Shown: positions 21,254 through 32,000, counted from the first letter of the stretch. The stretch: DNA of 64,000 nucleotides from an uncultured Clostridia bacterium (GCA_947366895.1 CANBBP010000002.1:124001-188000), one strand, 5' to 3'. Program-made: numbers and translations. The notes: generated by a model from the sequence alone, not told the origin.

Positions 21254-22897
21254 TTGATTAAGACTATTAGCGGAGCAATGTTTAGAAAAATGGTTTTAAC
21301 TGCTTCTAGCGTGCTTGATGAAAACAGAAAATATATCGACTCATTAAATGTTTTTCCTGTTCCAGATGGAGATACAGGAACAAATATGAATTTAACCTTT
21401 AAATCTGCTACAAAGGAAGTTAATGAGTGTTTAAATAATAATTTTGATTCTTTAGGAGAGGCAATCTCAAAAGGTGCTCTTCGTGGTGCAAGAGGAAATT
21501 CTGGTGTTATTCTATCCCAAATTTTAAAAGGAATGTCAACTGTAATAATAGGTTGTACAGAACTTAAAACAAAAGATTTTGCTCGTGCTTTAAAAGAGGG
21601 AGCAGATATTGCTTATAAGGCAGTTACAAAACCAAAAGAGGGTACAATTTTAACTGTTGTTAGAGTTATGGCAGAAGAAGCTACCCCTCTAAGTAAAAAA
21701 TATCAAGATTTTGAAGGCTTTTTTCAGGCTTTAATTGAAAAAGGCGAAGAAATATTAATGCAAACACCAGAAATGTTGCCTGTTCTTAAAAAAGCAGGTG
21801 TTGTTGATGCTGGTGGCAGAGGGCTACTTGTAATATTTAATGGCTTTTATAAAGCTTTAACTAATGAAGATATTATGATTGCTACTCCAGAAACCATAGA
21901 TACTGCTTCTGCCTATGAAAAAGATAAGGATTTTCATGCAAATTTAGTAGATTTGGCAGAAATACAGTTTGGTTATTGCACTGAATATATGATTATTAAT
22001 ATGCATAAAAAGACAACTCAAAGTGATATTGATAAACTACGTGAAAGATTAGTTGAATTAGGGGACTCCGTTATATGCATAGGAGACCTTAATCTTGTTA
22101 AAGTTCATGTTCATACTAACGAACCAAATAAGGCATTAGGATATGCATTAGAGTTAGGCGAATTAACCAATTTAAAAATCGAAAATATGTTAGAGCAAAA
22201 TAGACAGTTACTCAAAGAGAAAACTCAAAAAGAACCACCTAAACCTATGGGAATGGTTTCTATTGCTGCTGGTGATGGATTTGCATTGTTATTTAAAGAT
22301 TTAACAGTTGATTACATCATTCAAGGTGGTCAAACAATGAATCCTAGTGCAAGTGATATTGTTGAAGCAGTAGAAAAAGTTAATGCAGACACAATATTTG
22401 TATTCCCTAATAACAAAAATATCATTTTGGCTGCAGAACAAGCTAGAGCATTAACTAAGAAAAATGTTGTTGTTATTCCTACTCGTAGTATTCCTGAAGG
22501 AATTTCTGCTTGCTTAGCTTTTAATCCTGAAGTTTCAGTTGATGAAAATATTGAAGCAATGAATACATCTATGGGAAGTGTAAAAACAGGAAATGTTACA
22601 TATGCTGTTCGTGACACTCATATTGATGATTTTGATGTTAGTGTTGGTGAAATAATAGGGCTTGATAATAGTTCAATTCTTGCTAAAGGTAAAGAAATAC
22701 CAGAAACAGTAGATGGTCTTGTTGAAAAATTAATTGATGAAGATACTGTTAATGTAACTTTATTTTATGGACAAGAAATTAATGAAGAAGATGCAATTAA
22801 ATTACAAGAAAATTTACAACGTAAATATCCACAATGCGAATTTAATGCAGTTAGTGGTGGACAACCAGTTTATTATTATATTTTGTCTATTGAATAA
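21254..22897 (+). CDS. fakA: fatty acid kinase ATP-binding subunit FakA-like (DAK2/DegV-associated)
   Basis: FakA (YloV) phosphorylates fatty acids bound to a FakB/DegV partner, feeding host or exogenous fatty acids into phospholipid synthesis. The N-terminal DAK2 kinase domain has NVFPVPDGDTGTNM (ATP/Mg binding) and GARGNSGVI. The middle and C-terminal DegV-like regions follow, for 547 residues in total. The start is TTG at 21254, with GGAGG eight bases upstream; the first internal ATG would cut into the conserved N-terminus. No fakB gene is in the window. Confidence 0.9.
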   Translation: MIKTISGAMFRKMVLTASSVLDENRKYIDSLNVFPVPDGDTGTNMNLTFKSATKEVNECLNNNFDSLGEAISKGALRGARGNSGVILSQILKGMSTVIIGCTELKTKDFARALKEGADIAYKAVTKPKEGTILTVVRVMAEEATPLSKKYQDFEGFFQALIEKGEEILMQTPEMLPVLKKAGVVDAGGRGLLVIFNGFYKALTNEDIMIATPETIDTASAYEKDKDFHANLVDLAEIQFGYCTEYMIINMHKKTTQSDIDKLRERLVELGDSVICIGDLNLVKVHVHTNEPNKALGYALELGELTNLKIENMLEQNRQLLKEKTQKEPPKPMGMVSIAAGDGFALLFKDLTVDYIIQGGQTMNPSASDIVEAVEKVNADTIFVFPNNKNIILAAEQARALTKKNVVVIPTRSIPEGISACLAFNPEVSVDENIEAMNTSMGSVKTGNVTYAVRDTHIDDFDVSVGEIIGLDNSSILAKGKEIPETVDGLVEKLIDEDTVNVTLFYGQEINEEDAIKLQENLQRKYPQCEFNAVSGGQPVYYYILSIE

Positions 22898-22929
22898 AAT
22901 TTCATATAAATTTAATAGAAATTTATTTA

Positions 22930-22960
22930 GAACTAAAATTTATTTTTTAGTTCTTTTTTT
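22930..22960 (+). terminator. terminator after fakA
   Basis: The arms GAACTAAAA and TTTTAGTTC enclose a short loop and are followed by eight T residues. Confidence 0.85.
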
Positions 22961-23080
22961 ATAATTGTAACAAAATTATTACTTTTTTTTTATAATTATA
23001 TAGTTTGATGTTTTAGCATATTATAATATACTTGCATTTTTATTATATATGTATAAATGTTTTAAACATTTGGAGGAGTT

Positions 23081-23653
23081 ATGTCACAAATTATAAAAAA
23101 TTGTAAAACAGTTTATACAATTTCAGGTTCGCAACCATTATATGTATATTCTGATTATGATAAACTATTAATGGAAGTTACTAAAAAAGAAATTGATGAA
23201 AAAAGTTCAATAGTTAAAAGAGGTTTTAGAAAATTTTTAGGTGAAGATAAATTTTGCGTATCTAGAATTAGTGGAGAAGAGCAAATTGAAGAGGTATCAA
23301 GGTCGGCAGATAATGTTATAATTGATTTATCTTTAGGAGAAAATTGTTTAATAGGTTCAAAAAATGAAAGTCAGGACTTTGAAGCGGGCCTTGTAATTGG
23401 CACTTATCCTGATTTAACTTCAGGTCAGTATTATGGTCCTAGTAGAACGGAACTCCCTAAATTTGCGATAAGTATGTTTGCTAAAAAGTTTGGTGAAACA
23501 AGTATTGATAATTTACAAGAAGAATTATCATTACCTGAGGAACATACTGATAATTTAAGTTCAATTAATGATGATATTCTTCAAATGTTGACCGATAAAT
23601 CATTATCTAATGCTACTATTAATGATGAACTTTCTTCAAATTTAGAACAATAA
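23081..23653 (+). CDS. hypothetical protein
   Basis: The 190-residue protein is acidic toward its C-terminus (about residues 145-190, many Asp, Glu, Ser and Asn) with a mixed N-terminal half; I recognise no family. It has no membrane helix or signal peptide. TGGAGGAG eight bases before the ATG is a strong ribosome binding site, so it is likely expressed. It sits alone between fakA and dnaG. Confidence 0.65.
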   Translation: MSQIIKNCKTVYTISGSQPLYVYSDYDKLLMEVTKKEIDEKSSIVKRGFRKFLGEDKFCVSRISGEEQIEEVSRSADNVIIDLSLGENCLIGSKNESQDFEAGLVIGTYPDLTSGQYYGPSRTELPKFAISMFAKKFGETSIDNLQEELSLPEEHTDNLSSINDDILQMLTDKSLSNATINDELSSNLEQ

Positions 23654-23825
23654 AAATAATAAATTGAAATTTTGAAAATATTTCAATAAAAAAAGAGGAA
23701 ATATTTACTTTTTGTTGTATATATAGTAATGTATATATTAGTTGGTTTTTTTATTGTTTAAGTTATAAAAAAATGAGAAAATATCTACTTTTTAACATAT
23801 TAGTTTTATTGGAGAAGATATAAAT

Positions 23826-25622
23826 TTGCAAAACATAGGATATCCCACCAACTTTATTGACGAACTAAAACAAAAAAATAATATTGTTTCTGTAATTTCA
23901 AAACATTTAACCCTAGATAAAAAAGGGAAAACTTATTGGGCTTGTTGTCCTTTTCATTATGAAAAAACGCCCTCTTTTGCAATTAATGAAGCAGAACAAT
24001 ATTATCATTGCTTTGGTTGTGGAGAAAGTGGTGATGTAATTAAGTTTATAGAGAAATACGAAAATGTTTCTTTTGTTGAGGCTGTTAAAATGCTAGCCGA
24101 TAGTTGTGGTATGAAACTTCCAGAACTTTCACAAACTTCAAAAGATATAGAAAATTTAAAAATTAAGGCAGAATCTTTAAAGGCTTGTAATATTGCAATG
24201 CAATTTTATAAAGATAATTTGCAGTTATCAACACCTAATGCACAAAATGCAAGGAATTATTTAAATTCCAGGGGTATTGATGATAAAATTATTAAAGATT
24301 TTAATATAGGTTTAAGTCCCGATTGGACAAGTTTGGTTAATTTTTTACATAAAAATGGCATTGATAAAAAAATTATGAAGGTTTCAGGTCTTATAGATTA
24401 TAATGAAAATGGAAATGCTTATGATTTTTTTGGCAATAGATTAATTTTTCCTATATTAAATACATATGGGGAACCTATAGGTTTTACTGCTAGGACTATG
24501 GAAACAAATCCAAGCTTTGCTAAATATAAAAATTCATCACAATCTATAATTTTTGATAAAAGTAGAATTGTTTACAACATTAGTGCAATTAGAGAACTTA
24601 AAAAACAGCAAAATATTAATTATGTTATAATTTGTGAAGGCACTATTGATGTTATTGCAATGTATAAGGCTGGCTTTAAAAATACTGTGGCTTGTATGGG
24701 TACAGCTATAACAAGTTTTCATGCAAGGGAAATTAGAAAATTTACTGATAAAGTTATTCTTTGTCTTGATGGTGATAATGCTGGTCAGAATGCAATGTAT
24801 AAGGCAATAGATGTTTTATTAGAAAATGGTTTAGAAGTTAAAGTTGTTCAACTAAAAGATAACTTAGATCCAGATGAATTTTTAAAAAAACATGGTATTG
24901 ATGCTTTAAAATTTAGTTTAGAAAATTCAATAGATGCAATAGAATATAAACTTTTGACTTTAGCAAATAAATACAATTTGCAAGATAATTATCAAAAAAA
25001 TAAGTACATATCAGAAGCCCTACAAATCATAAGAGAACTTGCAAGTAATGCAGAAAAAGAAATATATTTAAAAATTTTATCGAAACTTGTAAATATGTCA
25101 ATTGACATATTAAGGCGAGATTTAGCTGTTAAAAATACAAATTTTGTGCCAGATAATGAAAATACTGGTAAACCTGAAGAAAAATTGATTTATAGACAAG
25201 GTGGACATTTAAAGGCATTAAAATTTGTTTTGGCTAGTATTGTTCATAAAAAAGATTATGCAATAAAAGTAGTAGATAAAAATTTGAAATTTAAAAATTC
25301 TAATTATCAAAATCTTTTTGACTTTGTTAAATCTTGTTATCAAAACAATAAGTCTTATACTATTAGTATGTTGTTTGATTTATTTGATGTGGAAGGTAAT
25401 GAAGATATTAAAGAAATTATTGATTATGATTTTTCAACTTATAATGAACTGGAAACATATTTTAATCAATGTTTAGAAACACTAAATAATGTAAGTTTAA
25501 AACAAAGACAGGAAGAATTAACAAAACAATTTAAATTAGAAAAAGATTTAGATAAAAGGCGAGAAATTGCTAAAGAATTAAGTGAAATTGCAAAAGAATT
25601 AAAATTAAAAATGGAGAACTAA
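23826..25622 (+). CDS. dnaG: DNA primase DnaG
   Basis: DnaG makes RNA primers at the replication fork. The CHC2 zinc-binding domain is near the N-terminus ([25 protein letters not shown]). The core TOPRIM domain has [14 protein letters not shown] and [11 protein letters not shown], with the metal-binding acids. A C-terminal helicase-interaction region completes 598 residues. The start is a TTG with TTGGAGAAG upstream. It is the first gene of dnaG-rpoD-trmK, a version of the macromolecular-synthesis operon. Confidence 0.95.
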   Translation: MQNIGYPTNFIDELKQKNNIVSVISKHLTLDKKGKTYWACCPFHYEKTPSFAINEAEQYYHCFGCGESGDVIKFIEKYENVSFVEAVKMLADSCGMKLPELSQTSKDIENLKIKAESLKACNIAMQFYKDNLQLSTPNAQNARNYLNSRGIDDKIIKDFNIGLSPDWTSLVNFLHKNGIDKKIMKVSGLIDYNENGNAYDFFGNRLIFPILNTYGEPIGFTARTMETNPSFAKYKNSSQSIIFDKSRIVYNISAIRELKKQQNINYVIICEGTIDVIAMYKAGFKNTVACMGTAITSFHAREIRKFTDKVILCLDGDNAGQNAMYKAIDVLLENGLEVKVVQLKDNLDPDEFLKKHGIDALKFSLENSIDAIEYKLLTLANKYNLQDNYQKNKYISEALQIIRELASNAEKEIYLKILSKLVNMSIDILRRDLAVKNTNFVPDNENTGKPEEKLIYRQGGHLKALKFVLASIVHKKDYAIKVVDKNLKFKNSNYQNLFDFVKSCYQNNKSYTISMLFDLFDVEGNEDIKEIIDYDFSTYNELETYFNQCLETLNNVSLKQRQEELTKQFKLEKDLDKRREIAKELSEIAKELKLKMEN

Positions 25623-25626
25623 AAGA

Positions 25627-26688
25627 ATGTATAACGAAAAATTCCAACCCGAGATTACAAAATTAACAGAAATCGCAAAAAATAAAGGTGGATTGAATGA
25701 AGAGGAAATTATTTTAAGATTATTAAAATATGATGCATCTGCACAAGACATTGAGCAAGTTGTAGAATATTTTACTCAAAATAATATAAAAATTAAAAAA
25801 TCTGCAGAAAATTACGAAGAAATAGAAGACCTTAGTAAAATTGCAAGTCAAGTGCAGGTAGATGACCCTGTTAAAATGTATCTAAAAGACATAGGTAAAG
25901 TACCTCTTTTAACTAGTGAGGAAGAAGTAGAGTATGCAAAGCGTATGTCACAAGGTGATGAAGTTGCAAGAAGAAAATTATCTGAAGCAAATTTAAGACT
26001 TGTTGTTTCTATCGCTAAAAAATATGTGGGTAGGACAAGTATGCAATTTTTAGATTTAATTCAGGAAGGCAATTTAGGTCTATTAAAAGCAGTAGAAAAG
26101 TTTGATTATACTAAAGGTTTTAGATTTTCAACCTATGCAACATGGTGGATTAGACAATCTATAACTCGTGCTATTGCTGACCAAGCTAGAACTATTAGAA
26201 TACCAGTACATATGGTTGAAACTATAAATAAATTAGTTAGAGTTTCTCGTCAACTTCTACAATCTTTAGGTCGTGATCCTACAGCTCAAGAAATAGCAGA
26301 AAAAATGGGAATTTCTGAACAAAGAGTTTGTGAAATTCAAAAAATTGCTCAAGACCCTGTAAGTCTTGAAAATCCAGTAGGAGAGGAAGAAGATAGTAAA
26401 ATTGGAGACTTCGTTGAAGATGAATCTATAAAATCTCCTGTAGAAACTGCTGCTCAATTAATATTAAGAGAACAACTCCTTGCTGCAATTGATACTTTAA
26501 CTCCTAGAGAGCAAAAAGTTATAAGACTTAGATATGGTCTTGATGATTCTCACCCTAGAACTTTAGAAGAAGTTGGTAGAGAATTTGATGTTACTCGTGA
26601 AAGAATAAGACAAATCGAGGCAAAAGCTTTAAGAAAATTAAGACAACCAAAACGTTGTAAACAATTGAGTGATTTTAATTATGATTAA
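25627..26688 (+). CDS. rpoD: RNA polymerase primary sigma factor (SigA/RpoD)
   Basis: The housekeeping sigma factor directs RNA polymerase to -35/-10 promoters. Region 1.2 ([17 protein letters not shown]), region 2 with [17 protein letters not shown], region 3, and region 4 with [28 protein letters not shown] are complete. The 353 residues match Firmicutes SigA. It begins four bases after dnaG, and the consensus promoters found in this window agree with such a factor. Confidence 0.96.
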   Translation: MYNEKFQPEITKLTEIAKNKGGLNEEEIILRLLKYDASAQDIEQVVEYFTQNNIKIKKSAENYEEIEDLSKIASQVQVDDPVKMYLKDIGKVPLLTSEEEVEYAKRMSQGDEVARRKLSEANLRLVVSIAKKYVGRTSMQFLDLIQEGNLGLLKAVEKFDYTKGFRFSTYATWWIRQSITRAIADQARTIRIPVHMVETINKLVRVSRQLLQSLGRDPTAQEIAEKMGISEQRVCEIQKIAQDPVSLENPVGEEEDSKIGDFVEDESIKSPVETAAQLILREQLLAAIDTLTPREQKVIRLRYGLDDSHPRTLEEVGREFDVTRERIRQIEAKALRKLRQPKRCKQLSDFNYD

Positions 26689-27331
26689 TTCACCTAGGAT
26701 AAATAAAATTTGCGAACTTGTAGATAAAAGAATTATAGCAGAAATAGGTTGTGACCATGCATATATTACCAAAAATTTATTTCAATTTAATAAAATAGAT
26801 TTTGCAATATTAAGCGATATAAGTGAAAAATGTTTACAAAAGGCTGTAAAAAATTTAGAAGATTATAAAATTAAAACAACATTTTTTGTTGGCGATGGCT
26901 TACAAGCAATTAATTTAAATACTTATGATATACAACCCGAGCAGATTATTATTGCTGGCATGGGTGGTCATGAGATAATAAATATTTTAAAAAATGAGCA
27001 AAGTAAAAAATATTCAAGATATGTTTTACAACCTCAAAAAAATGTTGTAGAATTAAGAACTTATTTACATCAAAATAATTTTGAAATATTAAAAGATGAG
27101 ATTGTACAAGAAGGTAAAATTTTCTATTATGTTTTAAAAGTTGAAAAAGTTGATAAACCAAAACCTCTTTCTATACAGGAACTATATTTTGGAAACCCAT
27201 CAGACTTAAAAACTTTAAAAGAATATCTTAAATATGAATTAAGTAAAAGAAAAGAAATAAGTGCAAAGAAAAAAGTGCTTGAAAATGAAACTTTAATAAG
27301 ATTAATAGAGCAGCACTTACTAGATTTTTAA
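26681..27331 (+). CDS. trmK: tRNA (adenine22-N1)-methyltransferase TrmK
   Basis: TrmK methylates N1 of A22 in the D-loop side of tRNAs in Gram-positive bacteria. The Rossmann motif [11 protein letters not shown] and the downstream [12 protein letters not shown] are family hallmarks; 216 residues is normal. It overlaps the 3' end of rpoD by eight bases, suggesting translational coupling. The ATG at 26681 is preferred to the GTG at 26669, which adds only hydrophobic residues with no better ribosome binding site. Confidence 0.9.
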   Translation: MINSPRINKICELVDKRIIAEIGCDHAYITKNLFQFNKIDFAILSDISEKCLQKAVKNLEDYKIKTTFFVGDGLQAINLNTYDIQPEQIIIAGMGGHEIINILKNEQSKKYSRYVLQPQKNVVELRTYLHQNNFEILKDEIVQEGKIFYYVLKVEKVDKPKPLSIQELYFGNPSDLKTLKEYLKYELSKRKEISAKKKVLENETLIRLIEQHLLDF

Positions 27332-27433
27332 TATGATACAAAGTTTATTAAAAATTAAATGTATGGATGTAAATTTATTTCAAACCTTTTAAAAAAGGTA
27401 ATCATTGTTTAATGGTTTTATTAGGAGAAAATT

Positions 27434-28123
27434 ATGTTTAAAAATTTGTTAGAGTACCAAAAGTTAGATGGGAAGTTATTAAAATTAAAACAATCTGTTG
27501 AAAAAAATCCTGCAAAACAAACCTTAAATAAAGTTGTTGTTTTGGTAAAAGATGAACAAAATAAACTTTTGGAACTAGAAACAAAAGCAAAAAGTGTGAT
27601 AAGTGACTATGAAAAATGCAAAATAGATTATGATAAAGCATATAAAAGTTTTATGGAATTGTCATCAAATGCTAATTATAGTGAAGAAAAAATTAATGAA
27701 AATTTAGAAGAACTAAATAAACTTGTAACTTCGCTTACTCTTCTTGAGAGGTCATTATCTTCTCAAGCAGAATTAGTAACTTCCATTATTAAAAATTTTG
27801 AAACTTGTAGAAATAATATAGTTACTTATCGTCAAAAATATAAAGAAAGCAAAACAAATGTTGAAGAATATGAATCAAGTGTTCGCCCTCAAATTGAAGA
27901 AATTAAAAAACAAATGATAAGTATGGAAAAGGAAATTGATAAAGATTTATTATCAAAGTATAAGCATTTAAGACAAGATAAAATATTTCCAGTACTTGTT
28001 CCATTAAATCAAAATGCTTGTGGTGGTTGCAGTATGTCAGTTTCTTCAGCACATATGAATAAATTAAAGTCTGATGGATACCTTGAGTGTGAACAATGTA
28101 GGAGATATATTTACACTGATTAA
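27434..28123 (+). CDS. coiled-coil protein with C-terminal C4 zinc ribbon
   Basis: The protein has a long coiled coil over about residues 1-180, followed by a zinc ribbon with CGGCSMSVS and CEQCRRYIY. This layout is the zinc-ribbon (DUF164-type) family found in most bacteria, often close to dnaG-rpoD in Firmicutes; its biochemical role is not settled. The ATG follows AGGAGAAA. Length 229 is typical of the family. Confidence 0.85.
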   Translation: MFKNLLEYQKLDGKLLKLKQSVEKNPAKQTLNKVVVLVKDEQNKLLELETKAKSVISDYEKCKIDYDKAYKSFMELSSNANYSEEKINENLEELNKLVTSLTLLERSLSSQAELVTSIIKNFETCRNNIVTYRQKYKESKTNVEEYESSVRPQIEEIKKQMISMEKEIDKDLLSKYKHLRQDKIFPVLVPLNQNACGGCSMSVSSAHMNKLKSDGYLECEQCRRYIYTD

Positions 28124-28256
28124 ATAATCAATTTAATTTTATATTCTATTAAAAATTATACAAATGCACAAAAAATTAAAATACAAAAGGCGAAAAATAT
28201 AAAAAAACGGAAAAAAAGTTGTTTTTTTAGAATTTTACGAATAAATTATAATTAAT

Positions 28257-29912
28257 ATGAAAAATTCTAATGTTATACAATTTGTAAGAGATGAACAATT
28301 TTATTTCATGGTAGGTAGAGAAAGGCTAATAGCGGGAGATTTTTTATCTGCTTTGCGTTATATCCGAATGGCAAAAAATGCCATTAAGCCACAAGAACAT
28401 ATTTTAGGTGCAAGTAATGACCTTATTTTGGGTCAAATTTACTCACTTCTTGAAGAGTATGAACTTGCTAACTATTATTTATTTTCATCTTTATCAAATC
28501 AATTTTTATCTCAACCAGCTTATAGGGGGTTAGCGGAAAATTTTTTATCTATGGGTGATAAAAAATTAGGAAGATATTATTTAGATAAATGTATTAAGAT
28601 AGGTTCTGAAACTCCAAATGCATATATAGCAAAAGAGATATTAAAAGAATTAAATAATCTAGAAGAAGCAAAACGCAAAAGTTTTGTTGTTATAGAAGGA
28701 CTTAGTGGTCAAGATATTCCAAGAAAAGATGCTATAAAACTTATTGATGATTTTATGGCAAAACATCAATACGAAGAAGCAATCACCTTGTGTAATGAAC
28801 AAGGAGATTTTGAAGATGATGAAATTAGAACTGCATTATCAAATGCTTATATTGAAAGCAATAAGTTTAAGGAAAGTTTAAATTTAATAACAAACTACGG
28901 AAATAATAATTTAGATGATTTATCAAGCCTTTTAATGGTTTATAAAGGTTTAGGAGAAAAAAATAATTATAATATTGCACTTGAAAAACTTAAAAAGTAT
29001 GTTCCAAAAAATGAAGAGGAATGTTTTAAGTTAGGTGCGGTTTTAGCTAGTTGCAATGAGGAAGAAATTGCAATAGAGCATCTTGATAAATTTTTTGCAA
29101 AAGCTGATTTTGATTATGATCTGCAACTTACTTATTGTAAAATATGTATGAGTGCAAAGAATTATGAAAAAGCAAAACGCAAATTGATAGAATTAAAAAC
29201 TTATAATCCGTTTGATAATTATATATTAAATAAATATCTTGATATTTGTAAAAATAGGGGAGAATATAAATTTACTAATGTTAATGGATATTCTTCAAAA
29301 GAAATATTAGAAATTAAAACGCAAATAAAAAATTATCTTGTTCTTGATGAAAAAAAATTAAAAGATGCTTTTGCTAATAATGAAGAATTTTTTTATTTTG
29401 TGTCTAAATTTGATGAAGGAAGTTTAAAAAATTTATTACTATTAAGACTTTCTAAAATAAATTCAAAACCTATAAATGCTTTTTTTAGGTGCATTTTGCT
29501 AAAAAATGATGCCAAAGCACCTTTAAAATTGCAACTTCTAAAAAATAGACTAATGCTAGAAGGTATTACTTATCAAGAATATACAAAAAATAATATCTTT
29601 TCTTCTATATTACTTCCTAACAAAAAACTATTAAAAAAATATAATATTGTTTTTTATGAAGCAACTGTAAAATGTATAAATTACTTGCTTTTTAATACAG
29701 ATTATACTGCTATTAATTTAAGGTCCCCTATTATGAGATTAGAAGCAATGGGCTTAAAAGAAATAACAAATGCTAATGTATTATCGGCATATATATTATG
29801 GGATAGCTTTTCTAATAGAAAGTTGCGAGCTTTAAAACATATATGCAATTATTTTGACATCACAAAAGAGGACATATATAATTTTGCTAAAGTAAATAAT
29901 TTAAAAATATAA
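28257..29912 (+). CDS. TPR-repeat protein of unknown function
   Basis: The 551-residue soluble protein has helical repeats in its N-terminal 330 residues that look like degenerate tetratricopeptides (for example ALRYIRMAKNAIKP and NYEKAKRKLIELKTYNP). The remaining part is basic and helical without a recognisable domain. No signal peptide or membrane helix is seen. The ATG has no Shine-Dalgarno sequence. A TTGTTT-17-TAAATT arrangement (28219-28247) would start transcription near 28254, three bases before the ATG, so this may be a leaderless mRNA. Confidence 0.7.
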   Translation: MKNSNVIQFVRDEQFYFMVGRERLIAGDFLSALRYIRMAKNAIKPQEHILGASNDLILGQIYSLLEEYELANYYLFSSLSNQFLSQPAYRGLAENFLSMGDKKLGRYYLDKCIKIGSETPNAYIAKEILKELNNLEEAKRKSFVVIEGLSGQDIPRKDAIKLIDDFMAKHQYEEAITLCNEQGDFEDDEIRTALSNAYIESNKFKESLNLITNYGNNNLDDLSSLLMVYKGLGEKNNYNIALEKLKKYVPKNEEECFKLGAVLASCNEEEIAIEHLDKFFAKADFDYDLQLTYCKICMSAKNYEKAKRKLIELKTYNPFDNYILNKYLDICKNRGEYKFTNVNGYSSKEILEIKTQIKNYLVLDEKKLKDAFANNEEFFYFVSKFDEGSLKNLLLLRLSKINSKPINAFFRCILLKNDAKAPLKLQLLKNRLMLEGITYQEYTKNNIFSSILLPNKKLLKKYNIVFYEATVKCINYLLFNTDYTAINLRSPIMRLEAMGLKEITNANVLSAYILWDSFSNRKLRALKHICNYFDITKEDIYNFAKVNNLKI

Positions 29913-30013
29913 TTTAAAACAATAAAAATGGTGTTATGATAATTAAATAAACTATATGAAAAATATAAAAACTAGGCAGTTTATACAATAAAATAATTTT
30001 AGTAATTTTCCTA

Positions 30014-30042
30014 TTGAAATTTTTGACTGCTTTTGCTATAAT
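30014..30042 (+). promoter_or_regulatory. promoter of the small membrane protein gene
   Basis: TTGAAA (30014-30019), a 17-base spacer and an extended -10 TGCTATAAT (hexamer 30037-30042) predict a start near 30049, followed by the AAAGAGG ribosome binding site. Confidence 0.75.
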
Positions 30043-30073
30043 TACATAAAATAAGAAAGAGGTGACAAATAAT

Positions 30074-30328
30074 ATGTTTAATTTATTAGGTAAATCACTT
30101 GCTGAATATCTTAGTGACCCATTAATTATTATTGGTTTAATTTTGTTATCTATCGGTTTTGCAACAATTATTTTATCAAGAAGAATAACAAGAGTGGCAA
30201 GACAAAGTAATGAGATTGAAAGTAATGATGCAATATTTGTAACAATTCGTGTTATAGGTATTCTTGTTATAATTGCAGGATTTGTTCTTTGCGGATTATT
30301 TGTTATCTATTATATTATAAATAAATAA
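30074..30328 (+). CDS. small membrane protein, two helices
   Basis: The 84-residue protein consists of two hydrophobic helices (about residues 16-38 and 55-82) joined by a basic-to-acidic loop beginning SRRITRVARQ. No family recognised. The ATG at 30074 is correctly spaced from AAAGAGG (30056-30062); the track's GTG start at 30062 overlaps that site. It has its own strong promoter and terminator, so it is expressed as a single gene. Confidence 0.7.
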   Translation: MFNLLGKSLAEYLSDPLIIIGLILLSIGFATIILSRRITRVARQSNEIESNDAIFVTIRVIGILVIIAGFVLCGLFVIYYIINK

Positions 30329-30481
30329 TTTGATATTAACGCAAATTATATAATTAATTATAACATGTAACCTTATAAAATAAAAAATTACAATTTTTAT
30401 ATATTAATAGTATAACTAGGTTTTATAAATTAAAAAAGTTATTTAGTTTTAAATAAAATCCATTTTAAAAATAATTAAAAT

Positions 30482-30517
30482 AAATAGTATTAGATAATTA
30501 CTAATGCTATTTTTTTA
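30482..30517 (+). terminator. terminator of the small membrane protein gene
   Basis: ATAGTATTAG pairs with CTAATGCTAT (one G-U pair) around a seven-base loop, followed by seven T residues. Confidence 0.8.
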
Positions 30518-30523
30518 ACTAAT

Positions 30524-30562
30524 AAAAAAAAGAATTAAGATAGTATAAATCTTAATTCTTTT
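30524..30562 (-). terminator. terminator of pepD, probably bidirectional
   Basis: AGAATTAAGAT and ATCTTAATTCT form an 11-bp stem flanked by A and T runs on both sides. It lies just past the pepD stop on the minus strand, back to back with the plus-strand terminator at 30482. Confidence 0.85.
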
Positions 30563-30602
30563 GATAGGCTTTTAAATTAATAAAAATATTAATTGGGTTG
30601 AA

Positions 30603-32000
30603 TTAAAAATCTTTTAAAATTTTTTCAAGCCATTTATAAACTCTAAAAATAGAAGATAAACTTACTTTTTCTTTAGGACTATGTGCATCATAAATGTTAG
30701 GAGCTATTACACAAATATCCAAATCTTTATTTTTGGAAGCAAATACACCACCTTCTAACCCTGCATGAACTCCTGTTATTACACAAGGTTTGTCAAAAAG
30801 GGTTTCATAACTAGTTTTACATAAATTTTGTAAATAGGAGTTATCCTTTTTTTCAAAAAATGGTGCAGAGGAAAGTACTTCATTATTAAATCCGTGATTT
30901 TTTGCATTTTCATTTATTTCATCTAAATATTGTTTTTCAAGTTTTATAACACTGCTTCTAATAGAAATAATTATATCTACAGTGGCTTCAGTTAAGTTAA
31001 TATTAGCTAAATTATTTGATACTAGTGGGAAAGTAGGATTTTTAACATCATATTCTAAAACACCGTTTTTGTGAGTAGTAATAAAATCAATTAATTCGTT
31101 GCTATTATTTATAATAGTTTTATCTTCTAATTGAATGCTTTCTAATTTTATTAAAAAATCAGGTTCGCAATCTTTATGCATTAACTGAAAATTTTTTGTC
31201 AACAACTGCAATTCATTAAAACTATTGTTACAAGAAAAGGAACAGTTGCATTCTCTTGCTATTGCATTAGATTTTCCACCACCAGAGATAGAAATTAGAT
31301 TAACATCTTTTAAGGTTTTAAGAAAGTCAAATAATAGTTTTATAGCATTTTTTCGATTAGTGTGAATTTCACTGCCTGAGTGTCCACCTCGTAAACCAGA
31401 TAAACTAAGTTTATAACAAGAATTTTTTTCTGTTAAAGAAGAAGTTGTAAAAGTTCTAGAATATTTTATAACTTTCATTCCAGCACTTGAAACTTCAATT
31501 TTTGCTTCATCTGTTCCATCAATGGATAAGAGATAATTACTTTTAAGATTTGAAAAATCTAAGTCAATTGCTCCTTGCATTGTAGTTTCTTCTTGAGCAG
31601 TAAAAACACATTCAAGGTTTGGAATTTCTAAGGTATCATCATCTAATATACTTAATATCATACTTAAGCCTATTCCATTATCAGCACCAAGTGTTGTGCC
31701 TTCAGCCATAAGAAAATCGCCTTCTGTTTTAATATTTATGCCCTGCGTTAAAAAGTCAAAATCTAAATCTCCATTCTTTTCACAAACCATGTCAGTATGT
31801 GCTTGTAAAATAAGAGTTTTATTACAATCTTTTTTATTACTTGCTTTTTTAATAATAACATTATAAGTGTTGTCGGTTAAATATTCTAAATTATGTGATT
31901 TTGCAAACTCAATTAAAAAATTTCTAATTCCAGTTTCCATTCCAGATGGTCTAGGAATTTTAGAAATTTTAGTAAAGTAATCTAGGGTTTTATCAGCCAT
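30603..32000 (-). CDS. pepD: aminoacyl-histidine dipeptidase (peptidase M20 family)
   Basis: PepD-type metallopeptidases hydrolyse Xaa-His and other dipeptides. The metal and catalytic motifs are present: AHTDMV (His68, Asp70), LGADNGIG (Asp107), and AQEETTMQGA (Glu137/138), with a further HAGLEGGVF segment near the C-terminus. The 465-residue length is slightly short for the family (about 480). AGGAGAA precedes the ATG. It is transcribed on its own or with the upstream UPF0316 gene, about 90 bases away. Confidence 0.9.
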   Translation of the reverse strand: MADKTLDYFTKISKIPRPSGMETGIRNFLIEFAKSHNLEYLTDNTYNVIIKKASNKKDCNKTLILQAHTDMVCEKNGDLDFDFLTQGINIKTEGDFLMAEGTTLGADNGIGLSMILSILDDDTLEIPNLECVFTAQEETTMQGAIDLDFSNLKSNYLLSIDGTDEAKIEVSSAGMKVIKYSRTFTTSSLTEKNSCYKLSLSGLRGGHSGSEIHTNRKNAIKLLFDFLKTLKDVNLISISGGGKSNAIARECNCSFSCNNSFNELQLLTKNFQLMHKDCEPDFLIKLESIQLEDKTIINNSNELIDFITTHKNGVLEYDVKNPTFPLVSNNLANINLTEATVDIIISIRSSVIKLEKQYLDEINENAKNHGFNNEVLSSAPFFEKKDNSYLQNLCKTSYETLFDKPCVITGVHAGLEGGVFASKNKDLDICVIAPNIYDAHSPKEKVSLSSIFRVYKWLEKILKDF

